From Prorocentrum cordatum (taxonomy: Eukaryota > Sar > Dinophyceae > Prorocentrales > Prorocentraceae), in contig CAUYUJ010015945.1 of the NCBI GenBank assembly GCA_963575745.1, positions 52,501 to 116,500 of the forward strand: 64,000 bases of DNA. Reading direction: 5' to 3'. Under the pieces are notes generated by a model. The model was not told the DNA's origin and did no database searches. It worked only from the letters and a program-made list of their open reading frames with translations. Below are positions 22,991-33,482 of this stretch, piece by piece. Every line of letters begins with the position of its first letter. The stretch's first letter is position 1. A program made the position numbers and the translations under genes.

Positions 22991-25496
22991 TCACAACATC
23001 TCCAAGTCGCCACACACCTCAGGCTCCACGGGTTCTGTCTCAGCGCCCGCCGTCTCCTCCAGGCCTCGGTTGGGAAGGAGCTCGGGGTGCTCGAAGAGCT
23101 CGTGCAACACTGGCAGCAAATCCCCAAAAAGCTCGACCTCGGCCTCCCAGAGCGACCCGTCGGCCGCCAGCCGGAGCTGCTGCGCGTTGACCGGGAAGAA
23201 GCGCGGCTCGTCGGCGAGCAGCGCAACCAGGGCCGATGCGTCTGGTGAGGTGGCCTGGGCGTGGAGCAGCTCCCAGTACATGGCCAGCATCACGTTTACG
23301 AGCCGCTGCTTGTCGCACCGCAGGCCGTTGCAGTGCTTGCGGCGGCAGCAAGTGAAGTCGCCCTCAAAGATACCGAGAGACATGGCGTGGTCCTCCGTCG
23401 AGGCCCAGAGCGGCTGCAGCCCGCACCCATCGTAGACGAAGGCGCTCAGCGACTGAGTGTTTGTCGCCAGGAAGCTAAGCTGCTCGACGCGGCACCAGCC
23501 GCGGCGGCGGTAGCTCGCCGTGTCCAACGTCTCCCCCAGCTCCTGGTGCGTGCACGTCGGCGTAACGGCGACGAAGATGCGGCTGCAGGCGACGTAGAGC
23601 GAGAGCGAGTTGATGGCGTTCTGCTGCTGGTCGCGGTTGGCCTGCGGGATCGAGTGGTAGTCCACCCACACGTGGGTGCAGGGCCATCCCGTGGCGGCCA
23701 ACGCGTCGAGCGCGGAGACCATGGCCGCGTAGTGCTTCCCGCTCGGGTCCGGATCGACGAAGCTCGTCCACTGGTGGCTGAAGAAGGCGATATCGCCCTC
23801 CTGCTTGAGGCTCTCCATCTTGGCAGTGGTATCGAGAAAGACCAGCGAACCCTGGTCTCGGGCCTCCTCGTGCGACAAGAGCCGGCCGACCCGCTTGAAC
23901 TCGCTCACCTGCATGACGCACATTGGGAACCGGCTCCGCATGGTGTCGCTCGTCGCTGCCGCGACCTGGGAGCGGAGCTTACGGTCGCGGTAGACCTCGA
24001 GCTCCGCTGCGCGCTTCAACGTCTCCCGCACATTCCCGATGATGAGGCCGCCGAGCACAAGCCCGGTGATGCAGGTCAGCAACACGAGCAGCGCCAGCTG
24101 CGTCCAGAACTCAGCGCTGACGGCCGGCCAGCCCTCCGCTGGCGCCACACGCAGAGACCACTCGAGCCCAACCTCGGGCAACGACACCGCCGCCTCGACG
24201 GGGTCCGGCAGCACCGCGCCTGGGGGGTGGTCGGGCGAGTGCGCGAATACGCCCTGCACGTCCTCCAGCGACGGGTGCGGCACCCGCATCTGGAGCTGGT
24301 AGGCGAAGCGGGTCGTGCCCTCAACGTTGTGTCCGCCGTCAGCGAGGCGCTCGAGCTGGACGGGGCCGAGCAGCGTTGGGACGAAGGAGATCATCGTGGC
24401 AAAGGCGAAGAAGTAGGTCGGCTCCTGCACGCCCGCCACCTCCACGTCGGGGCCGGGGAAGTAGCAGTTCTCGCGCTGGAGCGCCGGGGTCGAGCAGTCC
24501 ACGGTGTACACCTCGCCGCCCGCCAGAAACGGCTCGCTGGGGACGAACTCGGGCGCAAAACGCGTGAACACGGGGTGCCGGACAATGATCCCCGCGCCGC
24601 CCTGCTTCAGCTGGAGCGGACCGAGCACGAGGGTCTGGCGGCTTTGGATGGTCTGCAGGGCCCCGAGACGCCGGTCCGGGTCCACGAGGAGGTTGTGGCC
24701 CAGCACTGCGCGGTTGTCCTGCGTGGCGTCGACGAGGGGCACGATGGCGGTGACCTTGCCAAAGGGCGCGAGCTGTAAGTTGGAGATGCCCCCGTACGTC
24801 TCGATCAGCATCGCCGCGATCGTCTCGAAGCCGTTCTGCGTGAAGTTGGCGTCGTCCACTTGCAGCATGGCCGCAATGGCGTGCGTCGAGCTGATCGAGG
24901 TCCGGACCTGGCGTGCGAGCTCCTCGGCGTAGGTCACGGCCAAGCCCTGGACCGCCGCGCGGAATTGGTCCTTTGAGCAGGGATCGACCGTCCCGGCATT
25001 CCTATAGTCATACCACGAAATGTTCTTAGAACCCAGAAATGTTCTAAGAACAAAAACAATGTTCTTAGAACATAAGCCCGATGTGTTCAAACAAGATAGA
25101 CTCCGCCAGAAATGTTCCAAGAACATTCCGTGGAAACCACAAAAGGTTCTTAGAACTTTCTTTGGTGGGGCTATAGGCGAACCAGGACGCTTCGCCACTG
25201 CTTGGGTCCTGGCTCGCCTGCTCGTCGTTGGAGAAGCGCCACGACCCGAGGCCCATGACGAGCGTCATGGCCAGGGCCGTCGCAAGTAACTTGGGAGACC
25301 TCCACCACGCCTTGCGCGCGCTCTTGGTCGACATGGCAGGCTTGGTCGCGGCCGTTGCCAGCATCTCGGAGGGTTTCCAACACACCTCCCGGACGCTCCT
25401 GGCCGAGGAGACGGGACTGATCACCGAATTGCAATGCCCGAACTCCAGCTCAGAGGGGCTGCACTGGTACGACGTGCTCCCGCTGTCGGCCGTCAT
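22991..25496 (-). CDS. CHASE-like receptor with TIR/HET-like cytosolic domain, one intron
   Basis: Exon 1 is 25496-25209 and exon 2 is 24970-22991; the spliced protein is 755 residues. Visible: a short N-terminus, a membrane helix at about 68-88, an extracytoplasmic region at about 100-350 whose start (YAEELARQVRTSISS, ending IIVRHPVF) resembles CHASE ligand-sensor domains, and a second helix at about 385-407. The cytosolic domain has FFSHQW (492-497), WVDYHSIPQ (531-539) and GWCRVE (587-592), a pattern of TIR/HET-like effector domains in protists. I infer a plasma-membrane sensor; ligand and output are unknown. The ATG at 25496 is favoured because an in-frame stop lies just upstream (25509-25511) and a spliced-leader relic ends seven bases before it. 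No kinase or cyclase domain is present, which is unusual for CHASE proteins. The single intron is a transposable introner. Confidence 0.8.
24971..25208 (-). mobile_element. introner (copy 3) acting as a phase-0 intron
   Basis: A 238-bp insertion in the CHASE-like gene. On the minus strand it is bounded by a 6-bp duplication AGGACC: ...CCAG|GACCCAAGCAGTGG at the 5' side and CTGCTCAAAG|GACCAATT at the 3' side. Termini CAAGCAG and CTGCTCAA form a short inverted repeat. Removing it joins CAG to GAC in frame; leaving it shifts frame (238 is not a multiple of 3). The boundaries give a GA-AG intron followed by G, allowed in dinoflagellates. The interior carries GTTCTTAGAAC and its complement several times. 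Related copies lie at 16436, 19590 and 54717. Confidence 0.8.
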
Positions 25497-25502
25497 CGCG
25501 CC

Positions 25503-25523
25503 GTTGAGTCAAAATGGCTACCG
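25503..25523 (-). other. DinoSL relic upstream of the CHASE-like gene
   Basis: Minus-strand sequence CGGTAGCCATTTTGACTCAAC matches the last 21 bases of the dinoflagellate spliced leader at 18 positions and ends seven bases before the ATG. A genomic leader next to a start codon is the mark of a trans-spliced mRNA that was reverse-transcribed and reinserted. This explains why the gene is otherwise intronless. Confidence 0.75.
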
Positions 25524-25591
25524 ACAACGTTCCGCCAGCAAGTACGTGAGGTGAGAAAGGTAGCGCTCAACGAGCAAGTGCGCTCGACGTT

Positions 25592-26053
25592 CCACGAGCA
25601 AGTACGTGGGGCCCGCTTGCGGCCAGCCACACTCCAGCACCCTGAGCGGGAACGTCAGTAGAGACCTCCCAGATGGGGTTCGCGCAGCATCGCCGATGCA
25701 TCGCTGGCGATGGCGATACATCGGCGACGTGGGCTTGCGCGCCAATGGCGGCGCCGGAGACGCCGCCAGGGGGGGCCCAGCGCGGATCCAAAAAATCCGC
25801 GCGGAGCGCCACAAATTTACATGTTTACGGCGTTTTCTCCGCGCGGATTTTTTGGATCCGCGCTGGGTCCCCCCTGGCGGCGTCTCCGGCGCCGCCCTTG
25901 GCGCGCACGCCCACGTCGCCGATGCATCGCCATCGCCAGCGATGCATCGGCGATGCTGCGCGAACCCCATCTGGGAGGCCTCTACTGACGTTCCCGCTCA
26001 GGGTGCTGGAGTGTGGCTGGCCGCAAGCGGGCCCCACGTACACTTGCTCGTGG
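25592..26053. repeat. 462-bp near-perfect palindrome
   Basis: Left arm 25592-25806 and right arm 25837-26053 are reverse complements with only about five substitutions and one 2-bp gap; the spacer is 30 bp. Arms include GGATCCAAAAAATCCGCGCG and an inner palindrome around CGCCGATGCATCG. The same core occurs near 20.93 and 52.6-52.8 kb. No coding capacity is evident, so this looks like a non-autonomous foldback element. Confidence 0.9.
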
Positions 26054-26164
26054 CAGGAGACGACAGGGCGATTCGAGGCTCGAGGCTGTCCGACGTTTTC
26101 TCCGGCTCGCGGCAGCTGTCCAGTGAGCCTGCAGAGGCCCCGCGGTGGCCGCAACCCCCTCCTC

Positions 26165-26355
26165 CTCTGGAGGAGGAACGTCGAGGGCAACCCTTGAGCT
26201 TGAATCGGGCATTCTCGCCTGCGTTTGCGGGAGCTTTCGTGTGCTCTCGGCGGCCTTACCTCGAGGAGGAACGTCGAGGGCCACAGTCGATTTGAATCGG
26301 CCGTGCTCGCCTGCGCTCGCAGGAATTTCCGTGTGCTCTCGGCGGTCTTACAGCC
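26165..26355. repeat. ~93-bp tandem repeat, two units
   Basis: Two units start GAGGAGGAACGTCGAGGG (about 26170 and 26263) and end near GTGTGCTCTCGGCGG. They differ by scattered substitutions. Confidence 0.8.
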
Positions 26356-26514
26356 TCGGGATGCCTTCCCGTAGCCGAGCCTCGCCGAGGGGCACTCTGG
26401 GGATGCCCGGCCCGAGCGGCCGCCGGAGGCCCGAGCACGGTGAGGTTCACTCGGGGGGACCAGGTCAGGGGGGGAGCACTGAGCTGGAATCGACGACATA
26501 TCGCCGATAGACCT

Positions 26515-27360
26515 CCATCTCCTCCTCCTCCTCCTCCTCCTCCTCCTCCTCCTCCTCCTCCTCCTCCTCCTCCTCCACCTCCTGGAATCGACGATATGTC
26601 GCCGATAGACCAAGGTCAAACAGCGGGGCGACAGCCTGGCACGGACTCCGCGGCAACAAAACGCACGCCGGGCTCGTACGCGTAGTGCCGCCCCTTCCCC
26701 CTCCTGGAGGTGGATGGATGGATGGATGGATGGATGGATGGATGGATGGATGGATGGATGGATGGATGGATGGAACGCTGGGGGGGCAGTGTGCTTCAGT
26801 GCCATGGCTTGCTCATCTAAGGGCGATGCTCTGCCTGATGTATTGCCCCCAACGTAGACTCGAAAGCGGACGAGGGGCCAACGCTTCTGGGAGGGAGGCT
26901 GCCACAGATTTGGGCGACCGAGGCTACCAGCTTCCGAAGACGCTCGCTGGTTCGCGCCACAGGACGCTCCTCCTCCTCCTCCTCCTCCTCCTCCTCCTCC
27001 TCCTCCTCCTCCTCCTCCTCCACCTCCTCCCCCTCCTCCTCCTCCTCCTCCTCCTCCTCCTCCTCCTCCTCCTCCTCCTCCTGCCATCCAGCAGCTGCGC
27101 CCCTCGCCGAGGGCGTGCCGGGGGTGCCCAGAGCGCCCCGGAGCGGTCGCCGAGGGCTCGATGTGCACGGCCGGGAGGCCACGCGGCAGCGTTTGGCGGC
27201 GACGGCGAAGAGCAGAGGCAGACGAGCAGGCCCTGGCGAGGCCGAGGGGCGACGAGGAGATGCTGCTCGGCGCGCGGGCCGGGGCTCTCCTCCTCCTCCT
27301 CCTCCTCCTCCTCCTCCTCCTCCTCCTCCTCCTCCTCCTCCTCCTCCTCCTCCTCCCTCC
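26515..27360. repeat. cluster of (CCT)n and (GGAT)n microsatellites
   Basis: (CCT)n at about 26518-26580, (GGAT)n at about 26711-26773, (CCT)n at about 26969-27081 and about 27289-27358, separated by short GC-rich sequence. The stretch ATCGACGA(C/T)ATRTCGCCGATAGA flanks the first CCT run on both sides in inverted orientation. Long Leu, Ser or Glu frames are artefacts. Confidence 0.9.
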
Positions 27361-27626
27361 TCCAACTCATCATCATCGTCGTCGTCAGCATCATCTTCCT
27401 CCTCCTCCTCATCCTCCTCCTTTGTCAGTTGGGAGGCCAGCCACGTCCTCACCAACTTCGTGGATTCGCGGTGGCCGTCGGGAAGTCGGCTTCTTCCGCG
27501 GCCGCCACCACCACCGCCATCTCGGCCGGGCAGATCTCTGAGCTTTGCTGGCCCCCCCCCAACGCTTGATGGGAAGCTGGCGGCAGCCGCGCACCAGCCA
27601 GGGCCTGTGCAGAGCCCTCGACAGGT

Positions 27627-27930
27627 GCTCGTAGAAAACCTTGGTTCAGAAACTTGGCGCGCAGAAGCGGTATCGTGAAAGCAGCATCCTGGGAAAGACT
27701 GTTAAAATTCAAGCCCCTCGCGGGCCACCCACAATTTATATTTACAGCTTCGTCGTCGGCGACGCGGGCGCCGACGAGGAAGCTGCCAGTGCGGCAACTC
27801 CCTTGCCAACAAAGAGACATATCACGCGATTGACTGTGAGAACCGGCCTCGGCGACGAATGCGATCCATGTTGCAATCCCGTTGCACAAATACGCGGCTG
27901 ACTGTGAGAACCGGCCTCGGCGACAAATGC
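27627..27930 (+). repeat. foldback repeat family, copy C
   Basis: AGCTTCGTCGTCGGCG at 27746-27761 and its complement with one mismatch at 27769-27784, spacer 7. Flanks match copy B closely, including AAACCTTGGTTCAGAAACTT and two CTGTGAGAACCGGC units. Confidence 0.8.
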
Positions 27931-28730
27931 GATGTATAGCGCAATCCTCTTACAACTGCGCTCAGAACTCCTCCATCTCGCAGGGTATCCCAAGGATCCA
28001 AGGATCATTATTCGCCGAAATAACGTCCCTCCCCCCCGCCCCAACATTATCCGGCACGGCGAGCAAAAATGGGAAGCTATTTGGCGGGCGGCGTCGCGGG
28101 CGCCGACGCTGAAGATGCGCGCGCGCATTCAAAATGCATTTCCCCACACGGCGCGATCCTCGTACAAACATGACGAGATGGAGGAGGGGATGGCGAGCAA
28201 CGCTCTTGACAAAAAAACGATGCATCTTGCAATCCTCTTACAGATGTGCTCAAAGTTCCTCTGTCGTACCAGGTTGTCTAGAAACCACGACTCACTTGGA
28301 GAGACAAGACCAAAACCCCGACAAAATCCCACCAGCCCAGAATTGCCGGGATGGCTCTCGCCGGGCCGCGTCGCGGGCGCTGACGCTGGAGCTGCACGTG
28401 GAGTCCATACGCGTGTACAGCGCACGGTGCAGTCTCCCTACAGACGCGACGAGACGAAGGAGGAAATGGCGAGCAGGAAACAAACGACGCCGTGCTCACA
28501 GATGCTCTGTCGCGCACGGTCGCGAGGAGATCATCATTCGGCGGGGAAGAGAACCCCCCGACAGCATCTTGCCCACCCGCCAACGAAGGGAAGCTGCGTC
28601 ATTCGCGTCACCCGCGGCCTCGGCGCAGGGCCCCACGTTCAGGCCGCGCTGGTTCGGCGCCCCAGGAGAGCTTCCGGGCTTCAGCTCTGAGTCGCAGTGG
28701 CCACCCCCCCATTGCGCTCTCACGCACCAG
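27930..28730 (-). repeat. right-arm copies of satellite family S3
   Basis: Reverse-oriented relatives of the 14.6-15.8 kb blocks, for example GCTGGAGCTGCACGTGGAG near 28388 against its complement near 14930. Several frames of 60-250 codons run through but none shows a domain. Confidence 0.5.
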
Positions 28731-28736
28731 TATCGG

Positions 28737-28892
28737 GTCGGGCGAAAGGGGGGGATAGCAAAGGGGGGGTTTGAGAATCAGCTCACGTAGCTGATTTTCC
28801 CGGCGCCTCCCGGCGCCGGGAGCGGCCATGTATCGAGGAATTGGCCCATCGGTGGGGCCGAAACCAGCTGCATGCAGCTAATTTCGTAACCC
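28737..28892 (+). repeat. dispersed ~155-bp hairpin element, copy 1
   Basis: Shares with 49945-50115 the stretches GCGAAAGGGGGGG, TCATGTATCGAGGAAT-like and GGTGGGGCCG. It contains an 8-bp stem AATCAGCT / AGCTGATT around a CACGT loop, and a 9-bp stem CCCGGCGCC / GGCGCCGGG around TCCC. The first stem differs from the other copy by a compensatory pair. Confidence 0.75.
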
Positions 28893-29104
28893 ACCCGACA
28901 GTAGTGGCTGGCCCCCCAGCTCCCCCCCGCCCTTTATCTCCTCATCTGGCCTCTCCTCCTCGTCCTCCTCCTCGGATTTCTCCTCCTCCCTTCTTCCTCC
29001 TGCTCCTCTTCTTCCTCCTCCTGCTCGTCCTCCTCCTCCTCCTCCTCCTCCTCATCATCATCACATCACCATCCTCATCATCATTGTCATCATCATCATC
29101 ATCC

Positions 29105-29142
<38 letters not shown>

Positions 29143-29164
29143 TCGTCATCATCAGCATCATCAA

Positions 29165-29232
<68 letters not shown>

Positions 29233-29235
29233 GAG
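28893..29235. repeat. (CCT)n and (ATC)n microsatellites
   Basis: Pyrimidine-rich sequence grading into (CCT)n near 29020-29050, then imperfect and finally pure (ATC)n to about 29232. Confidence 0.9.
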
Positions 29236-29289
29236 AGAGCGTGATCCACCGCCGCTTTACTGTTGAAAATTGCCGCCCTTTTCCTCCGG

Positions 29290-30365
29290 AACCGGGGTCC
29301 GCCCCTTCCGAAAACACCAAATCCCCCCCCCCCCTCTGACCCCCCCCCCCCCCCGTCAAACCCCCCCCCTCTCCCCTAACCCCCCCCCCCCTCCCCCTGT
29401 AAAAACTGAGGGGGTGTCACTGCATTTCGAAGCCCCTCCCCCCCACCCCCCTCCGGATCCGGAAAACCGGGGGGGGTCACTACCGGTTCGAACCCCCCCA
29501 CCCCCCTCGAAAACCGGAGGGGGATCACTACCGGTTCGAACCCCTCCCTACCCCCCCACTCACCGCCAGCAAACGACTCCCGGTCCCTACCACCGTCCGC
29601 ATCACATCCTCCACTGTTGTTCCCAGCACCACTGTCCTCACCACCACTGTCCCCACTGTGTCCCCACCAGTGCCCCCACCACTGTCGCACTGTCCCCATT
29701 GTCCCCACCACTGTTCCCACCACGGTTCCACTCTCCCCACTGTCTCCACGGCCCCAACCACTGCCCGACTATCCCCACTGTCCCCACTATCCCACTGACT
29801 CCGCCGCTGTCCCACAGAGCTGTCCCACTGTTCCCACCACTGTCCCCACTGTCCCCACTGTCCCCACCACTGTCCCCACTGTGCCTCTGACCCATTGTCC
29901 CACCGCCGTCCTCGCCACCGCCTTCACCACTGTCCCCACCACCATTATACCCTCCACTGTCCCACTGTTTCCACCTCATTCCCACTGTGCCCACACCACT
30001 GTCCCCACCACCACCGTCCCCACCACTGTCCACTGCCCCCCCTGTTCCCACCATTGTCCCCACCACTGTCCCCACCACTACCGGCCCTCTACTGTCCTAC
30101 TGTCCCACTGTCCCCACCACTGTCCCGCTGTCCCCTCACCACTGTCCCACCAACACCGTCCCCACCTCTGTCCGCACCCCCACTCGGTTTTCGAGGGGGG
30201 GGGGGTTCGAACCGGTAGTGACCCCCCCCCCTTTTCATGATGAACTGGGGGGGGGGAGGGGAGGGGTTCGAACCTGTAGTGACCCCCCCCCCGGTTTTCC
30301 AGAGGGGTGGGGGGGAGGGGTTCGAACCGGTAGTGACCCCCCCCCGGTTTTCCGCCAGCAGCGGT
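29290..30365. repeat. CCACTGTCCC minisatellite flanked by inverted C/G-rich blocks
   Basis: The centre (about 29640-30170) is a 12-14-bp minisatellite with CCACCACTGTCCC-like units. On both sides lie ~60-bp blocks with the core GTCACTACCGGTTCGAACC: forward near 29480 and 29530, reversed near 30215, 30275 and 30325. The blocks thus form an inverted pair around the minisatellite. No gene. Confidence 0.8.
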
Positions 30366-30379
30366 AGAACACGCTCTTT

Positions 30380-30815
30380 TCTCACCATCATCAACCACCA
30401 TACCATCATCATCATCATCATCATCATCATCGTCATCGATCATCATCCTCATCACCAACACCACATCCACATCATCATCAGCAGCGCATCAGTCAGCTCA
30501 ACATCGCACAGCAATCAGCATCAGCATCAGATCAAGCCCATCATAATCATCACATCATCATCATCATCACATCATCATCACCCCCTCCTCTCCTCCTCCT
30601 CCTCCTCCTCCTCCTCCTCCTCCTCCTCCTCCTCCTCCTCTCCCTCCATTCCTTCTTCTCCCTCCTCCTCCTCCTCCTCCTACCTCCTCCTCCTCTCCTC
30701 CTCTCCTCCCCCCTCCCATTCCTTCTCCTCCTCCTACCCTCCTCCTCCTCCTCCTCTCCTCCTCCTCCTCCTCCTCCTCCCCTCCCATTCCTTCCTCCTC
30801 CCTCCTCCTCCGCAG
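30380..30815. repeat. (ATC)n then (CCT)n microsatellites
   Basis: ATC-rich to about 30570, then interrupted CCT runs to about 30810. Confidence 0.9.
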
Positions 30816-30844
30816 GCCCTGTTGCAAGACTCATGGGAAGATGC

Positions 30845-32820
30845 TGTCAAATCTTCCCGCGCGCATGGAAGCCAACAGTGGATTACTCCGCTGGGTCAAT
30901 AATCCCCAAACATTATCCAGCCCGCCCAGCAATAGAGGGAAACTAATCCCATGTGGCCGCGCGCGCCGACCAGGCGCCAGCAGGAACTCTGCCGGCGGTG
31001 CTACGCAGGCGAGTCCGAGCAAACTCGCGAAACAAAGCGAAGCACACTTGCAACGCAATCCTCGCAAGCAGAGGTTCACTAATCCTCCCGCGCGCAGGGT
31101 CGCCCACAATGGAGTATTCCGCTGAAGAAATAGCCTCCCAAACATTACCCAGCCCACCCAACAATCAAGGATAAGTAATCCAACGTCGCCGCGCGCGCCG
31201 ACCCGGCGCCAGCAGGAGTTTTGCCAGCAGTGCTAAGCAGGCGAGTTTGCACAAACTTCTGGATCAAAACGAAGCACCTCACTAGTGCACTTCTCGTGAA
31301 CAGATGCTCACAGTTCCTCCTAGCATGAAACATGGCGACTTTGTAAATCCATCGGAAACGATTAAAAACTTCATGGTACAATCGGTCACCGTTGAGGATT
31401 CACTTTAGCTTCGTGGCCAACATGGCGACTTGTATCGTTCGTTCTTCGCATGTACAACTCAAGATATACATTGTGTGTAGTGTAGCTGTAAAGGTCTACA
31501 TTGGAAAACACGCGTTCTATTTCAAATCCAAGCGGTCGTTTTCAAGGGTTCGTTTGGATTTCCAGGCAAGAATGGCGATTTAACGATTTAAACAGAACCA
31601 TGGGAAATAACGCATGTTAGCTTCAACAGACAATCGGCCACATTTAACGGTTCCCAAGCCAACATGGCCCATCTTCCAGTGTGGACAACAATGCAAAACT
31701 CGCCGCGCGCGATAGGCGCGAGCGCGCGCGCGAGCGCCGTCGGGTGACCCGCGCGCAGGCGCGTCTCCCGAAAACCGGTTGACCACCGTTAAACATTTCC
31801 ATTGCCAATTCCAGGCCAACATGCCAACTTTTCATTTGTGGACTATACAACACACGCCACGCGCGCGCGAACGCGACCGGGTGACCCACGCGCGGGCGGG
31901 TCGCCCGAAATCTAGCTGGTCACATTAAGGTTCCACTCTACTTGCCAGCCCAACATGGCGATTGTTCCGTTCTTGACAACTGAAAAACGCGTCGGCTTCA
32001 AAATCAAATCTTCACCATGCAAAACTGGCCCCGCGCGCGCGACGAGTCTTGCATTATCGTCAACTGTGGGAGAATCGCCACGTTGGCCCGGAGACTGAAG
32101 TAAAGCTTCCACGGTGACCGACTGGATTCTGAAGTTAAAGTGCGCGCAGCAGGATTTGGCGATGCCCGGCGGAGAGGGGCGATCGCGTCACTGGGCCCCG
32201 CGCTGTCGGGCGCCGCCCCCGACGGCCAGAGTTGCGCGGCGGACCTCCAACGATGGCAGCGAAGACCAACAGAGTTCACCCTTCCCGCTTTGGCCCCGGA
32301 ATGCACGGAAGCGCGTCTTCAGCCGCAGTGGTTGCGGAAGCCCTCGCCCCCGCCCCCGCCGCTGTGCGACCTGTTGCAGCACGTCGCCTCGGCAATCGAA
32401 CGGTTGCCCGCCCGACCGCCGAAAAACGACAACAAATTATGCAACTGGGGCGCTCGCACGATGAGCTGCCGCCGCGAGCTCTGCGCCCGCGCCAGCGACG
32501 CGCGCCGACGGGGCTGAGCACGCGCGAGAAGCGTCGAGAAGCACGGGGCGGAACGCCGAACATGGGGCGCGAAGATCGCGCAGAAGCGACAAATTTCTCC
32601 ACGACCCATTCTCGCAATAAAACACTGTAGTTCATGGGCCGGAAGCACTCTTTGCGCCGCGCGCCCAGCGTCTCATCGCAGTGGCTCTGCGCTGCCCGGC
32701 GCGCTCGCGTCTTCAGTCGACGCGCGCCCGATGGACTTCCACGACGCGCGTTTTCAACGTTTTCAAACATAGAAAAGTGCATCGTTAACTGTGACCGATT
32801 GGATTTGAAAGCAACGCGCG
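30845..32820 (-). repeat. right arm of the inverted duplication (S2, S1 and flank)
   Basis: Two S2 units (about 30845-31140 and 31140-31330), then S1 units with GTCACCGTTGAGG and CCAACATGGCGA near 31.39, 31.65, 31.79 and 31.93 kb, then reversed S1 near 32.05-32.2 kb. Sequence matching 12.75-13.3 and 10.85-11.0 kb follows. Short frames only; no gene. Confidence 0.55.
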
Positions 32821-33234
32821 TCGTTCACTTCTCCTCGTTGTCCTCCCGCCTCCCCTCCGCCCCCCCCCCGCCCCTCGCGGCACGGGGCGTGGCCGCGCCG
32901 CGAGATGCCAGCAAGAAACGAAACGCAAACCAATCGCCTTTCACAGCGATGCCCAAAGAGAACGACGAGGCCAAGCCCGGGGCCGCCGCGGGCCACCCGG
33001 AGCGCCAGCCAGCGCGCGCCGAGCTCAGTGGCGCCATGACCGGAGCGCGCCCCCACGGCGGCCAGGCCCGCCGCGGCGGGACACCTCGACGATCCGCGCG
33101 CGCCGCAAATCGCGCCCGAGCGCGGGAGGGAATGGGGCGGAACGCAGAGGCAGAGCAGAGGGGCCATGGGGGGGCGGGGGGGGGGCGGAATGGGGCGAGG
33201 GGACGCAGAGGGGGCTCGCGCGAGGGCCGCTGCG

Positions 33235-33482
33235 ACAGACACCTTGGTGACCAATGCCTCGGCACGGGCAACGAGGACAGAGGGGTCGGTCTTGCGGTAG
33301 GGTGCTGAGCCGCCGATGCGGACGAGTGGCTTGGGCTCCTCTGTGACCATGCTGTTGAAGGCCTTTTTGAGCGTCCCAATCTCGCTCGCCATGATGTTCA
33401 TGCGGCTGCTGGGCAAGTTGGCGGTGCTGGCCTCCTGCTTGGCAAGCCTCGACTCGACGCTGGCATCTTTTTTTTTTTGGCC
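33235..33482 (-). pseudogene. coding fragment, possibly retroelement ORF1-like
   Basis: The minus frame reads KKKDASVESRLAKQEASTANL, then LKKAFNSMVTEEPKPLVRIGG and KTDPSVLVARAEALVTKVSV. This looks like a short coiled-coil followed by a small folded domain. After about 33235 the frame becomes low-complexity Pro/Ala. It starts at an 11-base A run (minus). I cannot name the family; an ORF1-type RNA-binding domain of a LINE is one possibility. Confidence 0.3.

Noticed and set aside
22991-25198. Start of the CHASE-like protein at 25198 within the long frame
   Set aside because: The first 76 codons of that frame translate the introner family, whose other copies lie outside any gene; the upstream exon with a membrane helix and leader relic gives a better start.
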